Below the pieces are notes generated by a model. That model ran no database searches. It saw only the letters and a list, made by a program, of their open reading frames with translations, and was not told the DNA's origin. DNA of 64,000 bases, from NCBI GenBank assembly GCA_016124375.1, contig WGNV01000001.1, positions 372,001-436,000 on the forward strand, read 5' to 3'. This document shows positions 52,860-62,536 of this stretch, piece by piece. The translations under genes and the position numbers were made by a program. The stretch comes from Tepidisphaera sp. (lineage in GTDB: Bacteria > Planctomycetota > Phycisphaerae > Phycisphaerales > UBA1924). Every line of letters starts with the position of its first letter. Position 1 is the first letter of the stretch.

Positions 52860-54899
52860 CTACAACACCCCCGCATGCTTCGCCCACACCCTGGGGTCCA
52901 GTTTCGTCCCCGCCGATAAATCCGGCCCGGGGGGCGTCGCGCGGGTGGCCTCCAGCGTTGCGGCCAGCGAATCGAACTGATCCGCTCCCACCCCGTCCCC
53001 CTTTTTGCGGCTCACTGCCCCGGCAAACTTCAGCGCCTCCAGCATCCCCGGCCTCAGGCTCAGCGCCAGCCTGAACGACTGCACCGCGTAGTCGTACATC
53101 TCCAGCCACGCCAGCGCCGCCCCAAGCGTGTAGTGCGCCTCAGGAAAGTTGTGGCGCAGTTCGACCGCCCGCAGGGCGTGCTCCGCGGCTGGTTCATATT
53201 GCTCCCGCGCCAGCTCCAGCAATGCCATCTGCTGATGCGCCGCCGGGTCGTCGGGGTCGAGCGTCGTCGCTCGCTTGAGCAGCTCCTCGGCCCGGGCCAG
53301 CCGCTTGAGATGCACGCACACTCCGGCGAGGGCGCACAGCACATCGGGGCGCGTGGGCGCTGCCTTGGCCGCGGCCTCCAGCACTCGGGCGGCGTCTTCG
53401 ATGTTGCCCTGCAGCATGAGCGCCGAACTGTGCATGAGCCGTGCGTCGGGGTTGTTTGGCATGGCCAAGGCCAGGCCCCCCAGCACCTCGCCCGCCCTGG
53501 TCACCTCGCCACAGGCCATGAGGCAATGCGCCCAGTTCATCCCGAAGCGGGCGTCCTTGGGGTACTCGGCAAACAGTTTCTCGAAAATCTCCCCCGCGGC
53601 CTTGGGCCGCGAGGTCGTCATCAGCACCACGCCCAGGTTGAACCTCGTCTCGCGGTCGCACATCGCCACGTCCGCGGCATCGTCGCCCGTGGACGCCTCG
53701 ACATACCCCAGGTCCGCCAGTTGGGCCATCGCGCTGCGGGCCTCAAAAGGGTCCAGTCGCAGGTCCGGCGGGTGCAGGCCCGCCTCGCCCGGCTCATCGT
53801 CCCAGCTCGGCACGCGCTCGATCTCGCCCGGCGTGGCGAGTGCCTCGATCAGCACGCGCCCGTCCATGTCGCCCCCCACCGGCAACCCCAGCAGCGTGAG
53901 GGCGGTGGGTGCGACATCAAGCAGCGTCGCGCCCGAGATTGGCGCGTGGGCGATTCCGGGCCCAGCCATGGCGATGACGCCCAGCGGGCGGTGCCACGTC
54001 GCGTCCATGGCCGCGTGCTGGTCGTCGATCGCTGTCTGCACCTTGGGGCGCAGGTGATCGCTGTGGAAACCGTGGTCGGAGATGAGGATGACCGTCGTCT
54101 CCGGGCCGGCGGCCGCCAGCATCTTGCCCAGCATTTCGTCCTGCAACTCGTACACCCCGGGCATGACGTGCCTGAACTGCTCGAAGTCGCGCTGGTTCAC
54201 GTGCTCCATGCGGGGCGGGTAATACTGCATGAAGTGGTGCCCGGCGACGTCGATCGCCTCGTGAAACACCATCGTGCAATCCCACGCGCCCGCCAGCAGC
54301 GACATCGCCACGCGATCGACGCAAAGGCACTGGGCCAGCACCTTGGCCGCCATCTTCACGCGCGGGTCGGCGCGATTCATCTTCTTGAGGTCGGGCAGCA
54401 GGCGGGCCAGCATGTCGTCGGTCACGTCGCCCGGCTGCACGCGGCAGGCCGCCACTTCCGCCGTCCGGTCCGCCGGATGCACCGCGCCGGGCGCGTGCTC
54501 CTGGAAGAGGTTCGACACAACGACACCCCGGATGGGTTCGGCGGGGTGCGAGGCGTACCAGCTCACCACGTTGGTGGTGAGCCCGCGCTGCGTCAGGATG
54601 TTCCACAGGGCCTTGACGCGCCGGGTGGTGCTGCAACTGATCCGCAGGCCGGCGCCCGCGGGGTCGGGCTCCAGGAAGTTCAGCACGCCGTGCTTGTCGG
54701 CGGTCTTGCCGGTGGCGATGGAGGTCCAGAGCAGGGGCGAGAGCTTGGGGTCGAGCGAGGTGAGGTCACCCCGCGCCCCGCGATCGATCAGGCCCTTGAG
54801 GTGCTTCATGCCCCCCTTGGCCAGGAGCGCGTCGATGATCTTCCAGTCGGCGGCATCCCAACCCACGATGAGCAACTTCTTGGCGATACGTCCGGACAT
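52860..54899 (-). CDS. Alkaline-phosphatase-superfamily phosphodiesterase fused to TPR repeats
   Basis: The N-terminal 370 residues belong to the type I phosphodiesterase/nucleotide pyrophosphatase group. LLIVGWDAADWKII carries the first metal Asp. SPLLWTSIATGK supplies the likely nucleophile Thr/Ser. ADKHGVLNFLEPD, the central ISDHGFHSD (Asp-His metal ligands) and WHRPLGVIAMAGPGI follow. Residues about 430-660 form TPR-like helical repeats (AHCLMACGEVTRAGEVLGGL, LKRLARAEELLKRATTLDPDD, YTLGAALAWLEMYDYAVQ). There is no signal peptide, so the enzyme is probably cytoplasmic. The ATG is at 54899, and the gene stands alone between livH and the PEP-CTERM gene. The substrate is unknown; the TPRs suggest a protein partner. 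Confidence 0.85.
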   Translation of the reverse strand: MSGRIAKKLLIVGWDAADWKIIDALLAKGGMKHLKGLIDRGARGDLTSLDPKLSPLLWTSIATGKTADKHGVLNFLEPDPAGAGLRISCSTTRRVKALWNILTQRGLTTNVVSWYASHPAEPIRGVVVSNLFQEHAPGAVHPADRTAEVAACRVQPGDVTDDMLARLLPDLKKMNRADPRVKMAAKVLAQCLCVDRVAMSLLAGAWDCTMVFHEAIDVAGHHFMQYYPPRMEHVNQRDFEQFRHVMPGVYELQDEMLGKMLAAAGPETTVILISDHGFHSDHLRPKVQTAIDDQHAAMDATWHRPLGVIAMAGPGIAHAPISGATLLDVAPTALTLLGLPVGGDMDGRVLIEALATPGEIERVPSWDDEPGEAGLHPPDLRLDPFEARSAMAQLADLGYVEASTGDDAADVAMCDRETRFNLGVVLMTTSRPKAAGEIFEKLFAEYPKDARFGMNWAHCLMACGEVTRAGEVLGGLALAMPNNPDARLMHSSALMLQGNIEDAARVLEAAAKAAPTRPDVLCALAGVCVHLKRLARAEELLKRATTLDPDDPAAHQQMALLELAREQYEPAAEHALRAVELRHNFPEAHYTLGAALAWLEMYDYAVQSFRLALSLRPGMLEALKFAGAVSRKKGDGVGADQFDSLAATLEATRATPPGPDLSAGTKLDPRVWAKHAGVL

Positions 54900-54928
54900 G
54901 CGTGCATGCTATCGGATCGGCGGGCGGC

Positions 54929-54963
54929 AAAAAAGAACACGGGCGGCCGCGAGACCGCCCGTG
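54929..54963 (-). terminator. Intrinsic terminator of the PEP-CTERM gene
   Basis: A perfect 9-bp stem, CACGGGCGG (54938-54946) with CCGCCCGTG (54955-54963), has an 8-nt loop. On the minus strand it is followed by TTCTTTTTTG. It lies 25 bp after the stop of the gene ending at 54989. Confidence 0.88.
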
Positions 54964-54988
54964 CCAGAGTCATTTCAACGCCTTCGGA

Positions 54989-55597
54989 TTACCGACGGCG
55001 ACGGCCGGCGACCAGGCCGCCCAGGCCGATGAGAGCGACCGAAGCGGGAGCCGGAGCGACGGTGATGCCGGCGCCCGAATCCTCGTAGGCGTAGGCGATG
55101 ATCGCGCGGGCCGGATCGGTCGCGGAAGCGCCCAGGTGAACCTGGAACCAGGCGTAGTTGACGAGGCCGGTGCCTTCGTTGAGGAAGCGCACGCCGACGT
55201 AGTTGTTGTCGCTGTTGAAGTTCAGCGGGGTGCTGCTGCTGGGGCCGCCGCTGTTGAACGAGCTGGCGCTGCTCACCAGCGTGCCCGCGGCCAGGTTGAA
55301 CCAGCCGGTGCCATCACCCACGTACACGCCGCCCGAGGGGCTGCTGGGGTTGAACATGTTCAGGTTGGCGGTGCTCCAGGGGTTCACGTCCCAACCCGGA
55401 GCGCTGCTCGGGCTGGTGCTGTTCACGCCCGTCACGAAGTTCAGGTACACGCCAGCGGTCGTCACGGGAATCGGGATGTTCACCGGACCGCTGGAAATGA
55501 CCGTCGCCTGCGCCTGCTGCGCACCGACAGCGGCGACCGCGGCCACGGCGGCGGCGGCGACAAAATGGGAATCCAAACGCATCTTCAGGTTCTTCAT
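54989..55597 (-). CDS. Secreted protein with a variant PEP-CTERM sorting signal
   Basis: The 202-aa product begins MKNLKMRLDSHFVAAA with AGGAG six bases before the ATG at 55597; an upstream start at 55633 is unsupported. The signal peptide (VAAAAVAAVAAVGAQQAQA) is followed by a Ser/Asn/Gly-rich beta-sandwich-like body (GGVYVGDGTGWFNLAAG, NNYVGVRFLNEGTGLVNYAWF). The C-terminus APAPASVALIGLGGLVAG ends in four arginines, the tripartite PEP-CTERM layout, with APAPAS in place of the usual PEPAS. Such proteins are processed by an exosortase and linked to exopolysaccharide; none is encoded in the window. It is monocistronic with its own terminator. Confidence 0.88.
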   Translation of the reverse strand: MKNLKMRLDSHFVAAAAVAAVAAVGAQQAQATVISSGPVNIPIPVTTAGVYLNFVTGVNSTSPSSAPGWDVNPWSTANLNMFNPSSPSGGVYVGDGTGWFNLAAGTLVSSASSFNSGGPSSSTPLNFNSDNNYVGVRFLNEGTGLVNYAWFQVHLGASATDPARAIIAYAYEDSGAGITVAPAPASVALIGLGGLVAGRRRR

Positions 55598-55911
55598 GTC
55601 TTTCTCCTCTTTCTCACGAACACACGCACTCACGAGAACTCTGGTGGCCGCCCCTCCGCGCCAGTCTCAAACCCCTCCGGGCCAAGATGCCGCGACTGAT
55701 CTAGCCTCCGAGTACAACAGAACGAACATACCTGCGGCCCGCGACATATCAACTGAACTTCTCCGAAAAAAAACGAAAAAGTAAGGGAATTCTCGATCCC
55801 GGACCTTCCACCCCCCCTCATGTGCTCCAAATGCGGGTGCCGCCTCCGCTTGTTCACCTTTTGGAAGCGCCAGCCTCTTCGCTCCAATGTCCGATATTCT
55901 CCTTCCCTCCC
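55598..55911. other. Divergent promoter region of the PEP-CTERM and sulfotransferase genes
   Basis: This 314-bp gap has no gene. It is relatively AT-rich, with A-runs near 55767-55780. A possible minus-strand promoter is TTGATA (55747-55752), a 16-bp spacer and TATGTT (55725-55730), giving a leader of about 120 nt. No plus-strand element was convincing. Confidence 0.4.
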
Positions 55912-56490
55912 ATGACCATCAACGGCTCATTCATTACCGTCGTGTCCGGTTTGCCCCGTTCGGGCACTTCAATGATGATGCGCATGATCGCCGCGGGAGG
56001 AATCCCCCAACTCACCGACGGCGTGCGCGCTGCGGACGAGGACAACCCGCTCGGCTACGCCGAGTTCGAAGCCGTCAAGCGCACCAAGGATGACGCGTCG
56101 TGGCTCGAGCAAGCGCCGGGCAAGGTCGTCAAACTCGTGCACGTGCTGCTCAAGGATCTGCCCGACACGTATCCCTATCGCGTCGTGATGATGCACCGCG
56201 ACCTCGACGAAGTGCTGGCCTCGCAGGGCAAGATGCTCGAGCGATCGGGCAAGCCCGGGGGCGCGTTGCCGCCCGAGACGCTGAAGAAGATCTACACCGG
56301 TCAGATGCAGGGCGTGGCGGCATGGCTGGCGAGCAAGCCGAACTTCAGCGTGCTCGACGTGAAGTACAACGATGTGCTGGCCAACCCTGCGACCGAAGCC
56401 GGGCGTGTCGCGGCGTTCCTGGGGTTGGAGGGCAAGGCGGCGGAGATAGCCGCGGCCGTCGAGCCGAGTTTGTATCGCAACCGCAAGTGA
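55912..56490 (+). CDS. Small sulfotransferase-family protein
   Basis: The 192-aa product starts at the ATG at 55912 (MTINGSFITVVSGLPRSG); a longer in-frame start at 55822 adds an unsupported leader. SGLPRSGTSMMMRM is the 5'-phosphosulfate-binding loop of PAPS-dependent sulfotransferases. MMHRDLDEVLASQ matches the 3'-phosphate-binding segment. LDVKYNDVLANPATEAGRVAAFLGL is the typical late motif. It is shorter than most family members (250-300 aa), a compact form. No clear Shine-Dalgarno precedes the start. The acceptor is unknown. A sulfatase-poor neighbourhood gives no pathway hint. Confidence 0.82.
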   Translation: MTINGSFITVVSGLPRSGTSMMMRMIAAGGIPQLTDGVRAADEDNPLGYAEFEAVKRTKDDASWLEQAPGKVVKLVHVLLKDLPDTYPYRVVMMHRDLDEVLASQGKMLERSGKPGGALPPETLKKIYTGQMQGVAAWLASKPNFSVLDVKYNDVLANPATEAGRVAAFLGLEGKAAEIAAAVEPSLYRNRK

Positions 56491-56491
56491 A

Positions 56492-56572
56492 CCAACGAGC
56501 CAGAAGCGCAAGCGAGGGTCTCACTCGCATCCGTACGCCATGGAGACCCTCGCTCGCGCGTCGGGCTCGTAG
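56492..56572. repeat. Inverted repeat with 30-bp arms
   Basis: The left arm at 56493-56522 and the reverse complement of the right arm at 56543-56572 agree at 26 of 30 positions. They are separated by 20 bp and share AGCGAGGGTCTC at the inner end. It lies between the convergent sulfotransferase and clpC genes. It has no T-run, so a dispersed palindromic repeat is more likely than a simple terminator. Confidence 0.8.
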
Positions 56573-56587
56573 ATTGTGCGCACCATG

Positions 56588-56615
56588 AAAAACGCCGCCC
56601 CCTGCGGGACGGCGT
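56588..56615 (-). terminator. Intrinsic terminator of clpC
   Basis: A 10-bp stem (ACGCCGCCCC with GGGACGGCGT, one G-U pair on the transcribed strand) and a 4-nt loop are followed on the minus strand by five T. It lies 24 bp after the clpC stop. Confidence 0.88.
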
Positions 56616-56639
56616 GTTGATGCTGTTCTTTCGCGGGCG

Positions 56640-59276
56640 TTACGTGCTCGAAGCGTTGGTCTTCTCGCCAGCCTTGCCCGTGTCCTTCTTGTCGCTCACC
56701 GGCCTCATCAGGCCTTCGGGCGCCGGGCCCGATTCAAAGTAGAGGTGATCCTCGGGCTTTCCGTCGTGCCCGTTGCGACGGGTCACCTTGATGCTGCACG
56801 GGGCCTCGAACGAACCCGCCAGCAGGCTCTCGCTGAGCGGATCTTCGATGAACTGGCCGATGGCGCGACGCAGCGGGCGGGCGCCGTACTCGGGGTTGTA
56901 GCCGCGTTCGATGAGGAACTCCTTGGCCGCGGCATCGATCTCGAGCGCGTAGCCCTGCTGGGTGAGGCGCTTGCCGAGCTTGGCCACCTCGTAGTCGATG
57001 ATGTTGGTGATGTCGGCCTTGCTGAGCGGACGGAAGACGATGATGTCGTCCAACCGGTTGATGAACTCGGGGCGGAAGAACCGCTCGATCTCCTTGAGCA
57101 GCACCGTCTTGATGTTGTCGTAGTCGGTCGCCTCGGTGCGCTTGCCGAAGCCGAAGCCCGCGCCGCCCTTGATAAGGTCAGCACCCAGGTTGCTGGTCAT
57201 GATGAGGATGCAGTTGCGGAAGTCGACGTTCCGCCCGAATGAGTCGGTCAGGCGGCCTTCCTCCATGATCTGCAGCAGCATGTTGAACACATCCGGGTGG
57301 GCCTTCTCGACTTCGTCGAGCAGGATCACCGCGTAAGGCCGGCGGCGGATGCGCTCGGTGAGCTGCCCGCCCTCTTCGTAGCCGACGTAGCCGGGGGGCG
57401 CGCCCACCAGGCGGCTCACGTTGTGCTTCTCCATGTACTCGCTCATGTCCAGGTGCACGAGGGCTTCCTCGTCGCCGAACATGAACTCGGCCAGCGCCTT
57501 GCTGAGCAGCGTCTTGCCCACGCCGCTGGGCCCGACGAAGATGAACGAACCCATCGGACGCTTGGGGTCCTTCAGACCAGCCCGAGCGCGGCGGATCGCC
57601 TTCGAGACCGCCTTGATCGCGTCGTCCTGGCTGATGACCTTCTTGTGCAGGTCGTCTTCGAGCTTGAGCAGACGCGCTGCCTCGTCCTTCTCGAGGCGCT
57701 TCAGCGGCACGCCCGTCATCTTGGCGACCACCTCGGCGATGATTTCTTCATCGACCGTGCCGTCCGCCTCCTGGGCCTTGGCGCGCCACTCGCGCTGGGT
57801 TTCTTCCTTCTTCCGGCGCAACTGCTCGGCCTTGTCGCGCAGTTCCGCGGCTTTCTCGTAGTCAGCCGCCTTCACCGCTTCGTCCTTCTCGACAGTGAGG
57901 CGCTCGATGTCGCCTTCAAGCTCAGCCAGGTTCGGCGGCTTGCTCATGCTCTTGAGGCGCACCCGCGCCCCGGCCTCGTCGATCACGTCGATCGACTTGT
58001 CGGGCTGCACGCGGCCCGTGATGTAGCGGCCCGACAGATCGACCGCGGCTTTGATAGCCGCATCTGTAATGTGCACGCGGTGGTGCTGCTCGTACTTCTC
58101 GCGCAGGCCCTTGATGATCTCGAAGGTCTGCTCGGGGGTCGGCGGATCGACGGTGATCGCCTGGAAGCGGCGGGCCAGAGCCGCGTCCTTCTCGATGTAC
58201 TTGCGATACTCGTCAAACGTGGTGGCCCCGATGCACTGAATCTCGCCACGGGCGAGGGCCGGCTTCAGGACGTTGGACGCGTCGATCGCGCCCTCCGCCC
58301 CGCCCGCGCCCACCAGGGTGTGCAGTTCGTCGATGAAGAGCATCACGTTCTTGGCGCGACGCACTTCGTTCATGACCGCCTTGATGCGTTCCTCGAACTG
58401 CCCGCGGTACTTGGTGCCCGCCACCATCATGGCCAGGTCCAGCACCACCAGGCGCTTCTCGCTCAGGATGTCGGGCACGTCGCCCGCGACGATGCGCTGG
58501 GCCAGGCCCTCGACGATGGCCGTCTTGCCGACGCCGGCTTCACCCAGCAGCACCGGGTTGTTCTTGGTACGACGGCAGAGGACCTGCACGACGCGTTCGA
58601 TCTCGTTCTGGCGACCGATGACGGGGTCGAGCTCGCCGCCACGGGCGAGTTCGGTCAGGTCGCGGCCAAAGCTATCCAAGGCGGGCGTCTTGCTCTTGCC
58701 CTTGGAAGCCGCCGACGAGCCGCCACCCGAGGGACCCGAGGAACCCAGCGCGCCCGAGCCACCCAGGCCCGCGGCTTCGCCCCCGCCGCCACCACCGGCG
58801 CCCGAGGACGAACCCGAACCCTCGCCCGCGTCGTTGCCCGCGGCTCCCAAGAGGTTCAGCACTTCCTCGCGCACGTCTTCAAGCTTGAGGCCCAGGTTAA
58901 TGAGCACCTGAGCCGCCACGCCATCGTGCTCGCGGAGCAGCCCCAGCAGCAAGTGCTCGGTGCCGACGTAGTTGTGGTTCAGGTTGCGGGCTTCTTCGAT
59001 GGCGTACTCGAGGACCTTCTTCGCGCGGGGGGTCTGGGGCAGTTTGCCCATGGTGACCATCTCGGGCCCGGCCTTGACCAGGCGCTCGACCTCCAGGCGC
59101 ACGCGGCGGAGATCGACATCGAGATTGCGGAGGACATTGGCCCCGACGCCGGAGCCTTCTTTGACGAGGCCGAGCAGGATGTGCTCGGTCCCGATGTATT
59201 CGTGGTTGAGGCGTTGGGCCTCTTGGTTGGCCAGGGCCATTACGCGGCGGGCACGGTCTGTAAATCGTTCGAACAT
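56640..59276 (-). CDS. clpC: ClpC, AAA+ chaperone/protease regulatory subunit
   Basis: ClpC unfolds proteins and feeds them to ClpP. The 878-aa product begins [20 protein letters not shown], the canonical ClpC start. It has two N-terminal Clp-N repeats ([30 protein letters not shown]). The first Walker [14 protein letters not shown] is near residue 242. A UVR-type coiled motif ([18 protein letters not shown]) lies near 470. The second Walker [11 protein letters not shown] is near 585. A Gly/Ser-rich linker of about 50 residues (145-195) separates the N-domain from the first AAA module and is longer than usual. The ATG at 59276 has GGGAGG five bases upstream. No CtsR or CIRCE operator is obvious upstream. 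Confidence 0.95.
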   Translation of the reverse strand: MFERFTDRARRVMALANQEAQRLNHEYIGTEHILLGLVKEGSGVGANVLRNLDVDLRRVRLEVERLVKAGPEMVTMGKLPQTPRAKKVLEYAIEEARNLNHNYVGTEHLLLGLLREHDGVAAQVLINLGLKLEDVREEVLNLLGAAGNDAGEGSGSSSGAGGGGGGEAAGLGGSGALGSSGPSGGGSSAASKGKSKTPALDSFGRDLTELARGGELDPVIGRQNEIERVVQVLCRRTKNNPVLLGEAGVGKTAIVEGLAQRIVAGDVPDILSEKRLVVLDLAMMVAGTKYRGQFEERIKAVMNEVRRAKNVMLFIDELHTLVGAGGAEGAIDASNVLKPALARGEIQCIGATTFDEYRKYIEKDAALARRFQAITVDPPTPEQTFEIIKGLREKYEQHHRVHITDAAIKAAVDLSGRYITGRVQPDKSIDVIDEAGARVRLKSMSKPPNLAELEGDIERLTVEKDEAVKAADYEKAAELRDKAEQLRRKKEETQREWRAKAQEADGTVDEEIIAEVVAKMTGVPLKRLEKDEAARLLKLEDDLHKKVISQDDAIKAVSKAIRRARAGLKDPKRPMGSFIFVGPSGVGKTLLSKALAEFMFGDEEALVHLDMSEYMEKHNVSRLVGAPPGYVGYEEGGQLTERIRRRPYAVILLDEVEKAHPDVFNMLLQIMEEGRLTDSFGRNVDFRNCILIMTSNLGADLIKGGAGFGFGKRTEATDYDNIKTVLLKEIERFFRPEFINRLDDIIVFRPLSKADITNIIDYEVAKLGKRLTQQGYALEIDAAAKEFLIERGYNPEYGARPLRRAIGQFIEDPLSESLLAGSFEAPCSIKVTRRNGHDGKPEDHLYFESGPAPEGLMRPVSDKKDTGKAGEKTNASST

Positions 59277-59725
59277 GGAAACCTCCCAAGGGCCTGTCGC
59301 CCGGACGCCTGGTCGGCGCGTCCCAGAACATATTCGTCGCCGACCCTAGCGCGGGTTCAGAGCCCGGGCCTTACCCAACGAGCCGCAGGCCCCCAAGTCC
59401 TTGTTCCCCAGGGGTCTGGGCGCACCAGCCGCGACCAGATTGTGATCCCCCCCTGCCGGGGGCGGTTTGGTCGCGTCGGGAGTATCGGCAGCGAGCCGCG
59501 TGCCGATCGACGGAAGTTCACAATCGGCGGCTGACGCGCTCGCTCCGCACCCAGAGCCCCGAAAACGGGCAAGGGCGGGGATTTTGCCGAAATTGGCACC
59601 GGCCAATGGGTTCCCCAGTGTCACTTTGGCAGACGGGGCTGCTATCATGGAAGCGGAGTCGTGGTCGATCATGAGAACCTTTCCCGGCGAGTGAGAGCCC
59701 GCCGCTTGCGAGGATTTCCCCACCG
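59277..59725. other. Divergent intergenic region of clpC and the RNase Z-like gene
   Basis: This 449-bp stretch contains no credible gene. It has G/C tracts near 59446-59465 that could form a short stem. A TATCAT at 59643-59648 has no matching -35 at proper spacing. Promoters for both flanking genes must lie here, but I cannot place them. Confidence 0.5.
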
Positions 59726-60688
59726 ATGCTTCCCAAGCCCCCGCCGCGCGAGCTGTCGCTCGGTTTTCTCTACGTTCCTCCGTACCGCGTCTATGGCGAG
59801 TCCATCGCGGGCGAGGCGACGTGCCTGGCCATCCCCGAGCTCGATCTTGGCTTTGACATCGGCAGTTGCCCCCGGGCGATGCTGAGCACCAAGCACCTGG
59901 CGATCAGCCACGGGCACATGGATCACATCGGGGCCTTGGCCTACTACTGCTCGCAGCGCCGCTTCCAGGGCATGGGCAACGCCAAGGTGATCTGCGATGC
60001 CCGCATCGCCCCGGCCATCAAGCGCATGATGGAGGGGTATGTCGACCTCGAGCGTCAGCGAACGCCGTTTGACCTGATCCCCCTGCAGCCCGACCAGCCC
60101 TGGGAGATCAAGAACAACATCTGGCTGCGGGGCTTTGAGACCGAGCACACCTGCCCGAGCTTCGGCTACACCGTGAGCGAGAAGCGGACCAAACTCAAGC
60201 AAGATTTTCTTGAGTTGCCCCAGGACAAGCTGCGCGAGCTGAAGGACCGGGGCGTGGAGATCACGCGCTCCTTCGAGATTCCGCTGTTCGCGTACACGGG
60301 CGACACCTCGCCCGGGCCGCATCTCATCCGAGAAGACGTGCGCAAGGCGCAGATCGTGATCGCCGAGTGCACCTTCTTCGAGCCCGACCACAAGGAGCGT
60401 GCCAAGGTGGGCATGCACATGCACATCGACGACATCGCCGAGTGGCTGCGCGTGCTGGAGTGCGAGGCGCTGATCCTGGTGCACGTGTCGCGCCGCACCG
60501 ACGTGATGTACGCCAAGAAGCGCATCGCCGAGGTCAGCGGCGAAAAACTGGCCCGCAAGGTCCACTTCCTGATGGACTACAAGACCAACAAGGCCCGCTA
60601 CGAGCAGCAACTACTGGACGCGGAGAACAAGGAGCGCCGGCGCCCGCGGCCTGCGCCGCCCCCGCCAAACCCGGCGCCGAACGCGTAA
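59726..60688 (+). CDS. Metallo-beta-lactamase-fold hydrolase, RNase Z-like
   Basis: The 320-aa protein contains the metal-binding motif SHGHMDHIG (residues about 61-69), later histidines in FETEHTCPSFGY and ECTFFEPDHKERA, and the terminal HVSRRTD. This resembles tRNase Z-type enzymes that trim tRNA 3' ends. YTGDTSPG supplies the bridging Asp. The C-terminal 20 residues are Arg/Pro-rich (RRRPRPAPPPPNP) and probably disordered. The ATG is at 59726 with only a weak upstream AGGA. It is followed by dnaA on the same strand after 273 bp. RNase Z is likely, but other MBL nucleases or hydrolases remain possible. Confidence 0.8.
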   Translation: MLPKPPPRELSLGFLYVPPYRVYGESIAGEATCLAIPELDLGFDIGSCPRAMLSTKHLAISHGHMDHIGALAYYCSQRRFQGMGNAKVICDARIAPAIKRMMEGYVDLERQRTPFDLIPLQPDQPWEIKNNIWLRGFETEHTCPSFGYTVSEKRTKLKQDFLELPQDKLRELKDRGVEITRSFEIPLFAYTGDTSPGPHLIREDVRKAQIVIAECTFFEPDHKERAKVGMHMHIDDIAEWLRVLECEALILVHVSRRTDVMYAKKRIAEVSGEKLARKVHFLMDYKTNKARYEQQLLDAENKERRRPRPAPPPPNPAPNA

Positions 60689-60961
60689 TCGAGTTCGAGC
60701 CCGGCGAGCAGCGTGTCGCCTTGCGAACGATGCCTGAACGAGCGCGATGCGTGGCTGCGCGCCGTCGATTCCATGCGAAACCCTCGCAGAGGCGACCAAG
60801 GGACGAAGGTGGAGACGCAGATTCCGGCGCGTGGGCGTTGACACGGACCGAAGATCGAAGTACGTTCACTTCCCGGTTTGCGTCCGCCGTTCGGTGGACG
60901 GCGGCGTGAACCATCGTGGCGGTTCGGGGTGGATCTTTCTGGCTGGAAGGGTGGGCGGGGA

Positions 60962-62536
60962 ATGACGGATCCCGATCGGCAGATCTGGGATGGAATGCTG
61001 GCGCATCTGCGCGCGCATCACGCGACGATCTGTCGCCAGTGGTTCGAGGAGCTCGAGCCGCTCGGCATCGCCGCCGGCACGCTGCAGCTGCGCACCCATT
61101 CGCCGCTGCATCGCGACTATCTGCGGCGGATCTGCGCCGATCAGTTCAACGACGCGGCCCAGACCGTGTCCGGCCGCCTGCTCTCGGTGCGCTTCCTCGG
61201 GCCCGACGACGAAGTGCTGCAGCCCACGCCCTCCAAGAAGCCCGATGGCCCCAGGGCCTCGGCGCCGTCCGGGCCCGTGCAGCTTCCGATTGACCCGCGG
61301 CGCGACGGGGTCAGGCCCGCATCGCCCGCCGGGGCGCCGGCCCAGCCACCCACGTCGCTGGATCGTCCGCACACCAACGGCACGCATGTGCCCGCCGAAG
61401 CGAGCCCGGAGCCCCCCGAGGTTCACGTGCGGCCGGTCGTTGCCAATGGGGCCGCGGTTCCTTCCAAGCCCGCCGGCAGCACCCCGACGCCTTACGAATC
61501 GCTGGTCGTCAATCCGGATTATGACTTTGCGAACTTCGTGGTGGGGCCTGGCAACCAGCTGGCCCACGCCGCGGCTCAGGCGGTGGCGGCCAACCCGGGC
61601 CGGGCGTACAACCCGTTTTTCGTGCACGGGGGCGTCGGCCTGGGCAAGACGCACCTGCTGCAGGCGGTGTGCCTGAAGATCGTCGAGGCCAATCCGCGCA
61701 CGCGCCTTTACTACACCTCGTGCGAAGGGTTCTCCTCTCAGTTCTTCGACAGCGTGCAGAGCGGCGAGATGGGCGAGTTCCGCCATCGCTTCCGCGATGT
61801 CGATGTGCTGGTCATCGATGACATTCACTTCCTGACCAAGCTCGACCGCTCCCAGGAAGAGTTCTTCCACACCTTCAACGCCCTCTTCCAGGCCCAGAAG
61901 CAGATCATTCTTTCGTCGGACGCGCCGCCTGAAGAGATTCCGCTGCTGCAGGAACGGCTGGTCAGCCGCTTCCTGTGGGGCCTGGTCGCCAAGGTCGAAA
62001 AGCCCGACTACGAGACGCGCATTCAGATTTTGAAGACCAAGGCGAGGCTGCGCGGGCTGATGCTGCCGGATGATGCCGCGGGCTTCATCGCCCAGCGACT
62101 GGACAGCAACATCCGCGAACTGGAAGGCGCGATCGTCAAGCTGCAGATCCAGTCGGTGGTGGAGAAGCGCCCGATGGACCTGGCGCTGGCGCGGGCGGCT
62201 CTTGGCGAAGAGCCCCAGCCGGCCGTGGGCGAACCCACGATCCAGTCGATCATCGACGCGGTGACCGAGTTCTACACCATCCGCCTGGCCGACCTGCAGA
62301 GCAAGCACCGCCAGCGCTCCATCGCCCTGCCCCGCCAGGTGTGCATGTACCTCGCGCGGCGCTGCACCCGGCACAGCTTGGAAGAAATCGGCGGCTTCTT
62401 CGGCGGGCGCGACCACACCACCGTGATGCACGCCATCCGCACCGTCGAGATCAAGCGCGAAAAGGAATCGGACTTCGAGCTGGTGGTGCGGTCGCTGGAA
62501 GAAAAGGTCCGGGCCGGGCGCGGGCCGGCGATGTAG
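60962..62536 (+). CDS. dnaA: DnaA, chromosomal replication initiator
   Basis: DnaA binds oriC, melts it and loads the helicase. I start it at the ATG at 60962 (MTDPDRQIWDGML, 524 aa) after GGCGGGG; an upstream frame start adds an atypical leader. Domain I covers about residues 1-80. A long Pro/Ala-rich domain II covers about 85-175. AAA+ domain III has Walker A GGVGLGKTHLLQ (about 223) and Walker B VLVIDDIHFL (about 282). The C-terminal domain IV helix-turn-helix is near 458-500, with GGRDHTTVMHAIRTV, the DnaA-box-reading signature. dnaN is not adjacent: mutM follows in opposite orientation, an arrangement that differs from the classical dnaA-dnaN order. Confidence 0.97.
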   Translation: MTDPDRQIWDGMLAHLRAHHATICRQWFEELEPLGIAAGTLQLRTHSPLHRDYLRRICADQFNDAAQTVSGRLLSVRFLGPDDEVLQPTPSKKPDGPRASAPSGPVQLPIDPRRDGVRPASPAGAPAQPPTSLDRPHTNGTHVPAEASPEPPEVHVRPVVANGAAVPSKPAGSTPTPYESLVVNPDYDFANFVVGPGNQLAHAAAQAVAANPGRAYNPFFVHGGVGLGKTHLLQAVCLKIVEANPRTRLYYTSCEGFSSQFFDSVQSGEMGEFRHRFRDVDVLVIDDIHFLTKLDRSQEEFFHTFNALFQAQKQIILSSDAPPEEIPLLQERLVSRFLWGLVAKVEKPDYETRIQILKTKARLRGLMLPDDAAGFIAQRLDSNIRELEGAIVKLQIQSVVEKRPMDLALARAALGEEPQPAVGEPTIQSIIDAVTEFYTIRLADLQSKHRQRSIALPRQVCMYLARRCTRHSLEEIGGFFGGRDHTTVMHAIRTVEIKREKESDFELVVRSLEEKVRAGRGPAM

